From: Anarhynchus alexandrinus
Taxonomy: Eukaryota; Chordata; Aves; Charadriiformes; Charadriidae
Assembly: GCA_008711295.1 (NCBI GenBank)
Contig: VUYV01000101.1
Span: 2,276,651-2,340,650, forward strand
Direction of reading: 5' to 3'
DNA length: 64,000 bases
This document shows positions 14,401 to 26,400 of the stretch, one piece after another. A program made the translations under genes and the position numbers. A model generated the notes under the pieces. The model was not told the DNA's origin, searched no databases, and worked only from the letters and a program-made list of their open reading frames with translations. Each line of letters begins with the position of its first letter. Positions within the stretch are counted from its first letter, which is position 1.

Positions 14401-15102
14401 AGTGACCTGTCTTGGCTGTCAGTGGCCAGGTCCCTGGGGACCTCTGGCATTTGTTTCCGCGCAACTCCCTGATCTCCAGGATCTTCCCCACCCCCAGGAT
14501 CCTTCCTCCATTGAGGATCTTCACCTTTTAGCCCTTCTTTTAGCTGCTGGCTCCCAGTTTTCCCAGAATCACAAGGCACGATCAGCCTCCTAATTGGTGG
14601 TGCTGTCTCATGTCTCGTTATTAATTGGAAGATTCAGGATACAGCCCTTCTGTTTAAACCCAGTGTTATCAAAATTTACAACCAGCCCATACAGGCTGCA
14701 CATAGCAAGATTCACACGTATACTTGAGAGTTCAAAAGTTCCCTTTTGAACATTTACCTCCCCTCCATACATCCAATTATCTATTGTCTATAAGCATTCA
14801 CTTCCCCACCCCCACCCCCCCAACAGCCTCAAAGCACAATTTTAATGTTATTTAGAGATACACCATCCACATGCCTTTTAGCTGCAGGTAACTCAGTTCT
14901 TGCCAGATCTTTTTGACTTCCCAGCTCTGGAGTTCACAAGAACTTTTAATTTGTACAGAAGAATTTTTAGTTTGTAACTTTCTGAAGATTCCTGGAATTG
15001 CTCTGTGAACATTTTGGTTTGGCTGAGGTGAGAACAGTCTGACTCAAAATCATACTAGTTTCCTTCTGGGGCAGGTGAATGTCCCTATAATATGTCATAC
15101 AG
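11403..15102. other. Intronic stretch; GC-richer block at about 14250-14560
   Basis: Mostly AT-rich unique sequence. Around 14250-14560 the composition becomes GC-richer, with several overlapping short ORFs on both strands. It is followed by a C-rich run (14803-14822, cccacccccaccccccc). It might be an old LTR or other repeat, but I cannot match it to a family or find terminal repeats. Confidence 0.45.
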
Positions 15103-15349
15103 AAGAGGGCAAGTTTAGATTGAACATTAGGAAGAAGTTTTTCACTTTGAGGGTGGTAAGGCACTGGAACAGGTTGCCCAGAGAGGTTGTTGAGTCCCCA
15201 TCCCTGGAGGTGTTCAAGGCCAGGCTGGACGTGGCCTTGGGCAACCTGGTCTAGTGGGAGGTGTCCCTGCCTATGGCAGGGGGGTTGGAACTCGATGATC
15301 TTCAAGGTCCTTTCCAACCTAAACCATTCTATGATTCTCTGATTCTCTG
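15103..15349 (+). mobile_element. CR1 LINE, 5'-truncated 3' end
   Basis: Typical CR1 3' region on the + strand: tttagattgaacattagg, then cactttgagggtggt, cactggaacaggttgcccagagaggttg, ggttggaactcgatgatcttcaagg, tttccaacctaaaccattct, and a 3' tail of imperfect octamers (attctatg, attctctg). Only the end of ORF2 and the 3' UTR remain, as is usual for 5'-truncated CR1 insertions. It is identical over about 155 bp to the inverted copy at 36491-36662. Confidence 0.95.
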
Positions 15350-16286
15350 CAGAAGTGACATAAATGTATGTTTTGTGTAACTTGTGTTCTTTTGGGGAAA
15401 AGTGAGAAGAAAACCATGTGGAAAGCAGATGTCAAACTTTCAGCAAAAGAGACATTTAATTCCTTACTAACGAAACTTATATTTTGCTCTTGGGATTTTA
15501 CTGGAGATGGAAGAAAAAGGACCTGCGTCCCAAAGTTATGATGACTCATTCACATTACGTTATCCTGAAAGTTCAGACATGCCTGGAGAAAATGCTTATC
15601 TAGGGCCTGAAGATGGCCAGTCAAATCTTATATTAGCTGCTTGAATTTTATGGCTGGTAGTGATCCTAACAAGAAACAGTGAATATATACAAATCATTCA
15701 TTAGCAGACTAGATATTTCTCCAACTAGAACTCCAAATAACACATTTAGTAGCAGAGGCAAGGAATACTGCAAGGTCAGAGCAAGGCTAATCATGTTGTT
15801 TCATAGTCTGTTTGGCTAGGGTTATTAAAAAAAAGACTGCTGAGTCCAAAACAGAAGCCCTATAAATGGAGCTAATCTTCTGGTGGTGATTTTCTTCACT
15901 TTTTTTTGAAAATCAAAGCCTCTTAGGGTATCTTTCATCAGAACCACAACACAGAGCTGCCACAAATAACTGGTTACTTTGAGCAAAAAAGAGCTTTTAA
16001 ATAAAATTAATTGTTGTTTCAGAGTAATAACAATCAAAACAGCAGACCTAGTTAAATGAATTTTGAAGGAACAGTGTTCCATGGAATTACATGTTTTTGT
16101 TGTAATCACAAATGTTAAATTTATTCAGAATTTGATATCAAAGGCAAGTAGAAAACAAGTTCTGAGCGATGTAGAAATGTCGCTTCTTTTCCTGCTGTTT
16201 GCTTTAAAGAAAACATTTTTAATTCCTTTGTTCTGAAGCCAGCTTCAGTTATAGTTGTGTCTAGCTGGTATCTGCTAATCTCATAT

Positions 16287-16575
16287 TATAGAACATGGTC
16301 TGGAAGGGGCCTCTGGAGGTCTTCTGGTCCAACCCACCATTCAAAGCAGGGACAACTTACAGCTCAAGCTGCTGTCCCCTCAAAGTTTTAATATATCCAA
16401 TAACCTCTCTTTGCAGACTAATTCAGTGCTTGACACTCTCATGGTTGTTCTAACATCTAACCAGAAATTTCCTTGCTACAACTTGTACCCGTTTCTTCTT
16501 GTCCTGCCACTGTACTCCGCTGAGAATAATGTGGCTCCATTTTCTCTAAACCTGCCATTTGTTGAAGACATTAAA
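16287..16575 (-). mobile_element. CR1 LINE fragment, old and diverged
   Basis: Read on the minus strand this is a CR1 3' end. On the + strand it shows tatagaacatggtctggaag, ctggaggtcttctggtccaa, a caaagcaggg block, then cagtgcttgacactctcatgg, cttgctacaacttgtaccc and cttcttgtcctgccactg, which is the CR1 ORF2 C-terminal region. It lacks clear octamer repeats and carries many substitutions, so it belongs to an older insertion than the other copies. The right boundary is approximate. Confidence 0.8.
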
Positions 16576-19500
16576 ACAATTCACTTTGCCTAAAGAAAAT
16601 CTTTCAGTTCATACAAACAAAAATGGAAAGATTTCTGCTGGCTTTCTATGAGGCCGTTTTCCTTTCAGCATGACTCTGGATAGAAAGAAGCATTCCTGAT
16701 GGTTTTTGTGTGTTGTGTAACCCCTGTGACTGAGGAAGCAACAAAATTAGCAGAAATCGTGAAACAAAAATAAACTTTTGAACTTGTGGACTTTGTTAAA
16801 GAGTAGTAAATTGGTAGTACAAAGCCATATTTGAAAGAACAATTTTAAATGTAAACATCTGCATTCTGAATAGACATTTTCTATGTCAGAATATTTCTAA
16901 GAATACTCAGTCTTGGAAGGGGTAAAAGTGTAATAGCATGAAATTCTCCTTTATATATTTTTTTCTCTTGATGCTGTATCTATTTTAATAGAAGAATGAG
17001 TGCAGTTAAATGATTCATCATCCCCCATTCTTTTGATGCTGAGCTGTTTCACAAGTACAGGTTCTTAATAAATTTTACAAGGTAAAATCTGAGAGCCAGT
17101 ATATGTTTTGAGTTCCTGACCCTAGAAGGATGAGCGTTAGATTCTTGCTGTTCAACAAAATAGCACTACTTTTCAGCTCAAAACTCAGTATCTTTGTCTT
17201 CTCTGTGCAGTCTTTCGCTGAACACCACGTTGCTTTCACTTCCAGGTATTCCAGTAATCGCGCCTTCCAAGTGCAGCACCACAGCTTGATGTGATTGCCT
17301 GTTACGACCTTTGATTATGATGGAAGTGTGTTTCCAGCTACATCACTCCATCGCTCCTCAGTCAAATTCAGTTTCAGTTGGAGGGAGCTCTGCCATCCCC
17401 TGCCCGTCATTTGCTATTGTCCTCTTTCATTGAGTTCAACCTGTTGATGTTCTGATTGCCAAAGGCGTATCATTTGATTTTGAAAAGCCTCCTCCTCAGT
17501 GAACGCTTCAGGGTATTTTCAGCTCTATTTAGATTTGTGCATTACAGTTTTAAATTGCTACTTTGGGCTCTATTAAAACAATTTTCAAAAAGAAAATGTC
17601 AGTGTGCACAAACAGGTAATTGAAAATAGCACTGCCTAGGAACAAATACGGTTTTCCTGCAGATTTCCTTAGCTTTTGTTTAAAAGCACAGCATTAGTAT
17701 TATGCTAGTGTTTGTTTTTTTTATTTGGTACAAGTGCTAATCATGATAAAATGTCGTTGGCTTGGGTAGCTGTATAATGCTTGTTAACATACCCATTTGT
17801 GCAAGAACAAATGATCTGTAGGAGTTGTGGTGCACACAAGTAAGAAATCGCAGGTAGTAGTCCATTAACCTCAGGAGGGCAGTTCCCATTAATTTATGAA
17901 TGTTCGTTATTATTTTATGGCATAAAAGACTTTATTCATTTCATACACATTCAGCTTATAGTCATCTAGTGTTGTCTGTGAGTGGTAAAATACTCAATAT
18001 TCAGCATCCTATAATCATAAAATATTTTTATTCTGGAGTCACAACAGTAAATCTTCCAACTCTAGCAAACTGCATAAACTGCATAGCTAGTATCTTGATC
18101 TCTTGTGCCTTCTGAAGCCATTTATACTAGTGCAAATAATTATGCATCACTTTATCAACATAGCCTCCCTTTGCCTTCCTTTTCCACCTGTGTAAATTCT
18201 ATACAAAGACCAAGACATTCATTTAGCTTCAGTGGGAGCAGTATAGATGAAGGTCATAGAGGGAGCTTGGAGAATTGTCTGTAACATAGTAGATTAAATT
18301 TTCTTTAATAATTTCTTTAGTGAAGCATCGCTATTTTCAGCTTCAAAACATTATTAAAAAAATTATTCCAAAACATTGTAAAAAAAAAATCCATTAGGAC
18401 CAAATTCATGTGTTTCATCACTAATTTGCTCCTGAAGCTAAGGCGGCTCTGTAATTCTTAGGCTAATTCTTATTCCACGTGTGTTATTGACAGGATCTTA
18501 GTAGTGAATAAAGCATAGATTTCTATTGAATTTCAGTAGTCTGTTTAATTTCTTGTACGGATCAGTTCAGGTCTACAGTAAAGCACTGCAGATGCTTAAA
18601 GCGCTCTTCTATATATCGACCGGTGCAATGCAGTTCTCTGTATTACATAAAATGGTACAACTGCATGATTCCACAACCTAATCTCTTCTTTTCTCTGGTC
18701 AAGTCAACTCCAAGTCCTTCACTCAGTGCAGATGTACCTGGCAGAAGCAACCTACTTTGGTAGCAAGTGGTCTTTGCTATTTCCTTGTGTTGTCTCAGTC
18801 CTTTATGAACATGAAAATTCAATGTAAAGGAAAGGAAACCTGCAACAGAAAGCAAAAAGAATAATTAAGTTGCAAATGCTACAGGTGCTCCCGGGAAGAC
18901 TTAAGGAAGATTGAAGGACTTTTATTGACCTAAGCATTTTGGAAACCAAAGTCAAACTTGTTCCATCAGTCTGTGGCATTAAACGGATCAACTCTGAACT
19001 ATCTTGATAATATCACCGAGGACTGGCTGTTGGAAGGAGGTGAGCACATTCTCTGCTGCTCATCAGCTCCTTCTTATTGCCTTAGACATCGTTTGATGTT
19101 TGTATAGTGCTAGAGTGGCTCTACATTTGTTGAACTTCTCAGTATTAAAAGATTTACTGTTGGTATAAAGAAAGGGGAGGTTGATCTTTGGAAGTCTGAG
19201 TTATTGAAATTGTGTTCAGTTCCAGTCAGTCTTCATTCATTCACAGATGTCTCCCAAAGAAGATAAATATGCCTTTTCAATCAGCATCTCTTTAACAATT
19301 TCTTTTGGAATAAAATCCTTGCGGATCAGTGTCGCCTACTTGTGCATGCGAGATCCACATGCTCTGTTATGCAGTGGGTTGAGAGGGGATCTGCACATGG
19401 AGCAACAGCTACGTTTTGGCTGTGTGCCCCCAGTTGTTCCTGTGCCCAAGCTAACGCCTAGGTAAGCACCTTGACTCTCATGTGGTTTATGGCTCTCGGA

Positions 19501-21888
19501 TGCTGTGTGCAGAGCACCGGTGCGTTACGTTCTGTGTAGCTTTGCTGGAGAGCGAGTCAGGAGCACTTGCTTGGTCAGGCAGTGCTTAGAGGCAATTGAA
19601 GAAGCAGTGGTGCGTTGCCTTTTGGCTGTGACCATCAGCCTTCCCGTGGGGCTGACCACCCAGACAGCGTGCCAGCTGTAGCACAGGCTCTCCTGGCACC
19701 CCTGCCTGCTCTCACACCTTCCTCCTGACCATCCTCCACATCAGATCTGAGAGAGCTGCAGCGTCAGGAGCAGCCAACATGGTGCTCAGATCTGCATGGA
19801 AACGGTTCAAAGCATCTTCTTCACAGAACACGCAGGCTTTGCTCACAAGAGGGGCAGCAAGGAGAAACATTGGCTGTGCTCATGTTTTAGGTAGTAGGAG
19901 GTACCCAAACTGCAGGATTGTTCCAAAGTTCTTGTATACTGAAATAAATTTTTTTTCTAAGCCAGAAATATATTTACAATATAGGTATAGACTTTAGCAC
20001 AACTGGGGGCACAACACGGGGAGGAGGGGGCTTGGAGCATCTCGGTATTACTATAGTATGCGTAGTAATATCATAATTTAAGATGTGATTTCCTCAGTTT
20101 TATTCTGCTGCTAAGCTATTACTCATCTTGACTGCATTGTGTATTATGCATGAAGACAAACTTAAGCTTTGTGGAAAGAACATTATCCTGGGATTTCTCA
20201 TGTCCAAAAGTGCATGTTGTTTAACAATGTGTTTAGACAACATCAGCTTCAATCTAAAAGGATTTTGTGTTGGTTTTTGTTTGTGATGTCTGTTACTCGT
20301 GACACACACGAGCGCGGTCACGCACACGCCTACAAGCAGAACAACCTGCAGGGGGAAAAGGGAAAATCCCAGTCTTAAATGAAGATAATGAAAGCTTTTT
20401 CAAAAGCAATATTGTCAAATACAAAAGTGGCTAAAGAGGAGCAGGAGGGAAATATTTAAATGTAACTACATCCATTTCTACCAGCTAATAAAGTGAGCAT
20501 TTTCATTGCTTTCTCTAGTGGGAAAATTGAGCAAAAGAGCTTCCTTTACCACTAGTTTCTATAGTGACAGTATCCTCAAAATCATCTTTATGGAATCAAA
20601 AATAACTTGATAGTACGGTGTAGAAATGGAGCTTAACCAGGGCTTTCTGTCCTGCAGAAAACTGATAATGATCTTGAGGAGCGAGAATTTAAATTACATG
20701 GAACATTAAATTTTTCTAGTTTAGTAACTGAATGTTTGTTTGCTCCTGCTAATGAGGTGAGATGGCAAAGGCCATCATCCACAGCCTCATAACCCCAGTC
20801 GAGGTCCATGATGCTCACCATGCTTTTGTGCGCGTCCACAGGTGCTACATCTGCCCATTCCTTAATTTTTCCTTGGTCTAGGTGCAACTGAGCTGTCTGG
20901 TTTTCCTTGGGGTCTGTGTCATTTCTTCTCAGCACAGACATTAGGGAGCTGAACCTGACCGCGGGATGGATGGGGAGTGGCACAGCTCCCTTCTGATCAC
21001 ATGAACCCACCTTCACAGCTGGACGTACAAACCCACAGCCCTCTGCCCCCTCCTACCCCGGCAGCATCCCCTTCTGCAACTGGCATCTCCTGCTGGTAAT
21101 CACCCCTTTCTTCCTCCTTTCTGCCGTTGGTTTCTCTTTCCTCAGCTGCTCCCACAGCCAAATAAGCAATGAAAACATGTCCCTTTTCTCGCCTTTTTGC
21201 CCCCAAATTCCTTTTGTCTCTGTCAGCCCCTGCTCTGTAATGTACACCCTGTTTTCCTCTTTGGGAATTTTCCAAGTGAATCTTACTCCCACTCCTGTTT
21301 CCAGCTAAGGACCAAAGTGGTCTTCTGTATTTCTTTCTTTTGGTCTGACTGTAGAGTTCATCAAACCCCTAAATATTTCAGTTAACTTCTGTCTTTCATT
21401 ATCTACGGGCTCATCTTCCAGACAGAGTGGGCAGTAATTTACAAAGGATTTAGCTAGTTCACGGCTGATTCATTACACACTGAGGCATTAAATATTGAGC
21501 AATTTTACATAATTAACCAGAATTCCTAAATTGCATGCAGGCAGGTTCCTCAGCCAGTCACAGCTGATTATGCTTCAGTTACTGATGAATAGTATCACTA
21601 AAAAAAATGATCAGCTTCCTCCCAGGATTGTTTTCACAGACGGGTCTGTCTGTCGTGATGCAGCCATTCCCGCAGCCTGCTTATTTAGCTAGTTAACTGG
21701 TTTTACACTCAGAACTGCAAGATATTGTTAGAGGAATAGTTCATTCATTTCCCACAAAGTTGAATTAAAAAGAATTATACTATTCTATTTTATGTGTATC
21801 TATTATGTGTATCTATTTTAACATCCTCTTGCATATCAGGATACATTATTCTTCGTGGTTTCTGTTATTTGTTTTGCAAACATGGTAG
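16576..21888. other. Gene-free intronic stretch, nothing recognised
   Basis: AT-rich DNA with short ORFs only. A somewhat GC-richer part lies at about 19480-19780. A small tandem duplication is at 21791-21816. I identify no transposon family or exon. Confidence 0.55.
21791..21816. repeat. Small tandem repeat, two perfect 13-bp units
   Basis: The unit tatgtgtatctat occurs twice, at 21791-21803 and 21804-21816, just upstream of the solo LTR. Confidence 0.9.
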
Positions 21889-22149
21889 TGTTGTAGTTTC
21901 AGTTGGGATAGTGTTGACTTTTTTACTAGCAGCTGGTATAGTGCTATGTTTTGGAGTTGGGATGGGAATAGTGTGGTAGTGCACTGATGGTTTTGGTTGT
22001 TGCTAAGCAGCCAAGGCCTTTTCTGCTCCTCACCCCACCCCACCAGCGAGCAGGCTGGGGGTGCACAAGAAGTTGGGAGGAGACACAGATGGGACAGCTG
22101 ACCCCAACTGACCAGAGGGTTATTCCATACCATGTGATGTCATGCTCGG

Positions 22150-22158
22150 TATATAAAG
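22150..22158 (+). promoter_or_regulatory. TATA box of the solo LTR
   Basis: tatataaag sits within the LTR, about 190 bp before its polyadenylation signal, where an LTR core promoter is expected. Activity is inferred only. Confidence 0.6.
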
Positions 22159-22337
22159 CTGGGGGAGAAGGAGGAAGGAGGGGATGTTTGGAATGATGGC
22201 GTTTGTCTTCCCAGGTAACTGTTATGTGTGATGGAGCCCTGCTTTCCTGGAGATGGCTGAAGACCTGCCTGCCCATGGGAAGCAGGGAATGAATTCCTTG
22301 GTTTGCTTTGCTTGATTGCGCAGCTTTTGCTCTACCC

Positions 22338-22343
22338 ATTAAA
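22338..22343 (+). terminator. Polyadenylation signal of the solo LTR
   Basis: The hexamer attaaa lies 127 bp before the LTR end and downstream of the TATA box, fitting an R-region polyadenylation signal. Confidence 0.5.
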
Positions 22344-22681
22344 CTGCCTTTATCTCAACCCCCAAGATTTTCCTCACTTCTAGTCTTCTGATTCTCTCCC
22401 CCACCCAAACTGGGGGGAGTGAGCAAGCGGCTGTGTGGTTCTAGCTGTCAGCTGGGGTTAAACCACAACAGTAAGTCAAGAAATAATTATGAATAATGTA
22501 GGTCACCCATGAGAGCTGAGGGGGAAAAATGGTCATCGGGTTGTTCTGTTCCTGGAAAATCAGAGAGAAGTGTTTGAGTGGCGAAAGCCCCCAAGGTAAA
22601 ATATGCTCTCTGCTCAAAATTTCTGACATGTTACCAGCTGTTCAGGGGAAAGAGACCTTTGAGGTGTAAGCAGTTCTGGGA

Positions 22682-22930
22682 CGTGTGCCGTCCAGGCGGG
22701 CCGTTGTCCCCTGCGGCTGGAGCCTGCGGGCCCTGGCGCAGCCCTGGTGAGGAGCCCGGAGTGATGCTTCGTCCCTGCTGCGTGTTCAGAGCCTGCTGCC
22801 GGGGCCAGCGTCTCTCTCCCGCCAGGAGCAGCTGCTGGCAGCTGTGCCGGGGGAAAGCCAGCGCCTTACTGAGTCTGTACATCCCTCCTCCCTGACGGTG
22901 CTGCAGACGGCTTTGCAGGACTACGTTGAG
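22682..22930. promoter_or_regulatory. Short CpG-dense block (CpG-island-like)
   Basis: About 15 CpG dinucleotides fall between 22682 and 22862, with three more by 22926, in GC-rich sequence surrounded by AT-rich intron. It starts about 210 bp after the solo LTR. CpG retention suggests an unmethylated regulatory element or a young GC-rich insertion; promoter function is only an inference. Confidence 0.4.
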
Positions 22931-23364
22931 GAATATAACTCCTGACTGAAAGCTTTAAAAAAAAGAAAAAATCGGTCGCTGTGAATAACTGTCTTGCCTG
23001 CGCACTGCTGTTTTGAAAGTGTTGTTTTACTTCCAGTGAAGCTGCTGCAGGGGGCTTCCCTGCAGGACGAGGCTGCATTTTGTTAAAGGTGAGCGGTGTC
23101 TCCAGCTCTGCCTTTCCGCCTGCCAGCCAGGCGCCAGTCCCCTGGGTTGCCCTTCGTGCCCGCTGTCACTCAGCAGCGCTGGCTGCGTGCCGTTCACAGC
23201 AACTGAATGTACTCCATCGTCACGGGACTCGCAATATTTGCTGAGGGAGCCACTTGGAGAGATGGAAAGCGACCTAAGAAATTCTGATATTGAAGAGAAT
23301 ACCCATAAAATCAGTGCTCTTAATCCCGCAAATTAGCATGAAATGTAACCACTTGCATTCGGAC

Positions 23365-23424
23365 CTAAACCCTGGATAAATATTTATTAATTTAATAATT
23401 AATATTTATTAATCCAGGATTTAG
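23365..23424. repeat. Inverted repeat (27-bp arms, 6-nt loop)
   Basis: The left arm 23365-23391 (ctaaaccctggat...) and right arm 23398-23424 (...atccaggatttag) pair at 23 of 27 positions, separated by ttaata. The outer 13 bp pair at 12 of 13; the inner part is AT-only. It could be a MITE-like remnant, a fold-back mutation product or a hairpin RNA locus. Confidence 0.85.
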
Positions 23425-26400
23425 TCTGAAGACAGCTAAGACAATTTTAGTTTGGCTGCTCAGGTTGTTTCTTTTGAGTGTTGCCAACTTACTTATGCTT
23501 GCCTTTTTTTGTTAGAAGTGTTGAACTTTAAAGCCTACATTGGTGCCTAGCCTGCTGGGGTATCTTCAAATCAGAGATAAGTCAGTAGGATAAAAATAAA
23601 CCAGGCTGTTTTCTTGTTTTGAATATTGTAATCCATAGTATAATATTATTCCCTTTTCTCCGTTAGAGGTCTGAATTATCAATGACCCAAAGGCTTTTTT
23701 ATTCATTAAAATAATTGGTTTTACCTTTCTATTCTTCTAAGGCCAGTGAATTTAAAATTCTTATAATTTTGCCTAAATGAAAACATATATTATGCAGTAG
23801 GGAAAAAGATGCATATGCGATTAGTCTATGATTATCTTGCTGTTAAAATAAATCTAAACAAATGGGACTTTTATTGTTCCAGTGCAGACTATCTGGATGG
23901 TAAATTATTCTAAATTGGTCATAAGCCACAGCCCATTCAAGTTTGTTCAGAGAGCATAGGCAAATGTGTAGCTTTTATTATTTTTAAATATAGTTAGTTT
24001 TATTCATTCTTGATGGCTTTTTCTGGTTGTAGGTAATAAATGCAGCTGTATATTACTGCTTTGTGTACCTGATATGTCAGCATGATATTCTTTAAAGCAC
24101 CAATGATACGATTTGATTTGAATTTTTAATAACTGAGCACCTTGCAGAAGCCACTGTAAGTAAATTATGGTTAAAATTAGATAGACACATAAAGTGAACT
24201 CGGTGTCAATTTGTCTTTGAACTCCAGATGCCTACTGTGAGAGGCAACAGTGCGTGACCATAGGATGAATAAACAGTGTGTGCTACTTTAATGATGGAGA
24301 AAGAGCAGTGCATTTGAATATATATATGTACAGAGAGATTCACTACTATGTTGAGAAGATGTGAGTACAGACCTCCCTGAGTTGACTTCAGGGCATCTTC
24401 TTTGGGGAAGGTGAAGCAATGAAGATGCAGAGGCATGACCTTCAGCCACCTGAGCTGGATCTGGCACTGCTGCTGTGCCTTCCCACCAGCTGCTGTGTGC
24501 AGACCTCGCACGATTCATGCGTCACCTTTGAGACTCAGTCAATGCATGGTGGCCTAGAGTGAATAAGGTCTGCATTGCTCCTGTTTGCAGGTACATTACC
24601 TCGCAGAAGCAGAAACTGCTGCTCTGTTAAACAATCTGAACTAACTGGATCCCATTCATTCAGTTGCCAGTATGGCAGAAAATAGTATTCTCCCTTGTTA
24701 AAAAGTTGATTTGGCTTGCAGTTATAGTTAGGCAAATATCTGAGTTGACATGAGGAGCAGCAGATCTGAGGAGGCAAGGTGAGAGAGTCGACTAAAGGGG
24801 TCCAAGCCCAGATCTTTTCAGGAGTTTAATAACTTAACAGTATTGGTTAATCTAGTATAAATGATAACTAACTGCTCGTTACTATTTGGTTACTAATATT
24901 TACATTCTGTGTCATGTTATGGTGTTTCTATAACCTAAAAATCAGTGTTATGTGTTTGGTTCTCTTATTATGTTAATTAGATAATTTTCTTTTCAAGTGG
25001 AGATGAAAACATAGCACTCCTACAGTGTTCAACTGGAAGGAACGATCTTGCGCACGCTTAGAAGCTGGTTAACTTAGTGCGTCAAAATACCCCTCTGCTG
25101 TTAGAAGGGTTAGAATAAAGGAAACCAAATTCTCCGGTGTGGACTGGTTAGCAAAATGTAAAAACTCACACTTTGCTATAGAAGTACAAAACTGGTTATT
25201 CAGCTCTAAAACACCAAGCTTTGGAGTTACAGCTTTCTCCACCAGACTGCAGCTGGATGGGATGGAGGCGTTGTCTGCTCTCAAGTACTGGTGTCACCTG
25301 TACAGCCGAGCCTGGAAGGTTTGGCACAGTGATTGCAGTAGGTCATGTGGATAAATGGGTGATATTTTGCTCTATTGTGTGGAAGATGGCAATCTTATCC
25401 ATCTCCCAGTTTTGCTACAAGTGACCTTGTAAATCTTCTTTTCATTTACCAAACAAATAAGTCAATGAAGTTGCTTCCTAAGGCCAGGGAGAAAAATTTC
25501 TCACAGAAATGGTTTCCACTGGAAAATGTTGATTCAACTAAATCAAGGCCTTATGAGGGAATATAAATTTATTTAAAGGAAGTTTTGGCAAAATATTACT
25601 GAGGTTTTCAATGTTCTTGACAGATTTTTAATGTATCAAAATAAGATGTTAATGGATAAACTATTTCTAGAAGGTTGAAAAAATTATTTTGGAATATTTC
25701 ACTTTGTCAGTAATTCTGATACTGTTATTTTTTCTTACTGATTCATGATGAGTACAGTGTTTAATACATTAGAGCTTTGAAAAACACAGACAGTATAATT
25801 TTTGGCCAACCCTGGCTAACTGTGCAATGATATTTGATAGCGGAGGCACTGACATACACACATACTAAATATAATTCTGAATGAAAGAGCCGAGGCCACT
25901 CCTGATCTAATTTCCTAATTCAATGCACTTCCTTCATGGAAATAGACAGTTCCAAGAAGGAAGTCTCCATGTAACTATCCCATGGAGATGAGTCCTATTC
26001 TGTTAACAAGCTCCATGAAATGATGACTTGTACGTAAAAATATAGTTTCCATCATATCTCAGAGTCAGATAAATCCTTGCCTCCAGATAATCAGACATCA
26101 ATAGGAGTTGCTTATAAAAAGTAAAATAAAAAAAAATGGCTAGGAAAGAGAGATGTAATGAAGGAATTTTAAAGATAGTGCTCGCTTCTATTGCCAGGAT
26201 ACTGCTCTGAGGAGATGCTGGCAGTCTTCAAAGTGTGGCACAAAGCCTGAGCAACTCAGACCTGTATTTCTGCATATTGCTGCAGCTCCAGCAAGTACAG
26301 TGAAACTTGATATTACACTCCAGGGAAAAATTTAATGTAAGATGGTTCCTCCTTTGCCTTGGGAACCACTGCGTGCCTAGAAAATTGTTGGATTAGGCAC

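Larger units (their letters stand above)
21889..22470 (+). mobile_element. Solo LTR of an endogenous retrovirus-like element, plus orientation, well preserved
   Basis: Element of 582 bp opening tgttgtagtttcag and ending ggttaaaccacaaca, i.e. with TGTTG/CAACA termini. Its layout is that of a complete LTR: a TATA box (tatataaag, 22150-22158) in the U3/R part, a polyadenylation hexamer attaaa (22338-22343) and a terminal block ending ggggttaaaccacaaca. It matches the inverted copy at 10807-11402 along its length. No viral coding sequence flanks it, so it is a solo LTR left by recombination. Flanks (ggtag before, gtaag after) do not form an exact target-site duplication. It lies in the same direction as GABRG3. 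Confidence 0.88.

Noticed and set aside
14967..15317. Minus-strand ORF of 116 codons
   Set aside because: Antisense shadow of the CR1 3' end at 15103-15349. The same peptide reappears at 36520-36720 because that CR1 copy is inverted.
20633..21016. Minus-strand ORF of 127 codons
   Set aside because: No family recognised and no supporting context; probably chance in a slightly GC-richer patch.
21944..22339. Minus-strand ORF of 131 codons
   Set aside because: Lies inside the solo LTR, antisense; LTRs do not encode it and no motif is present.
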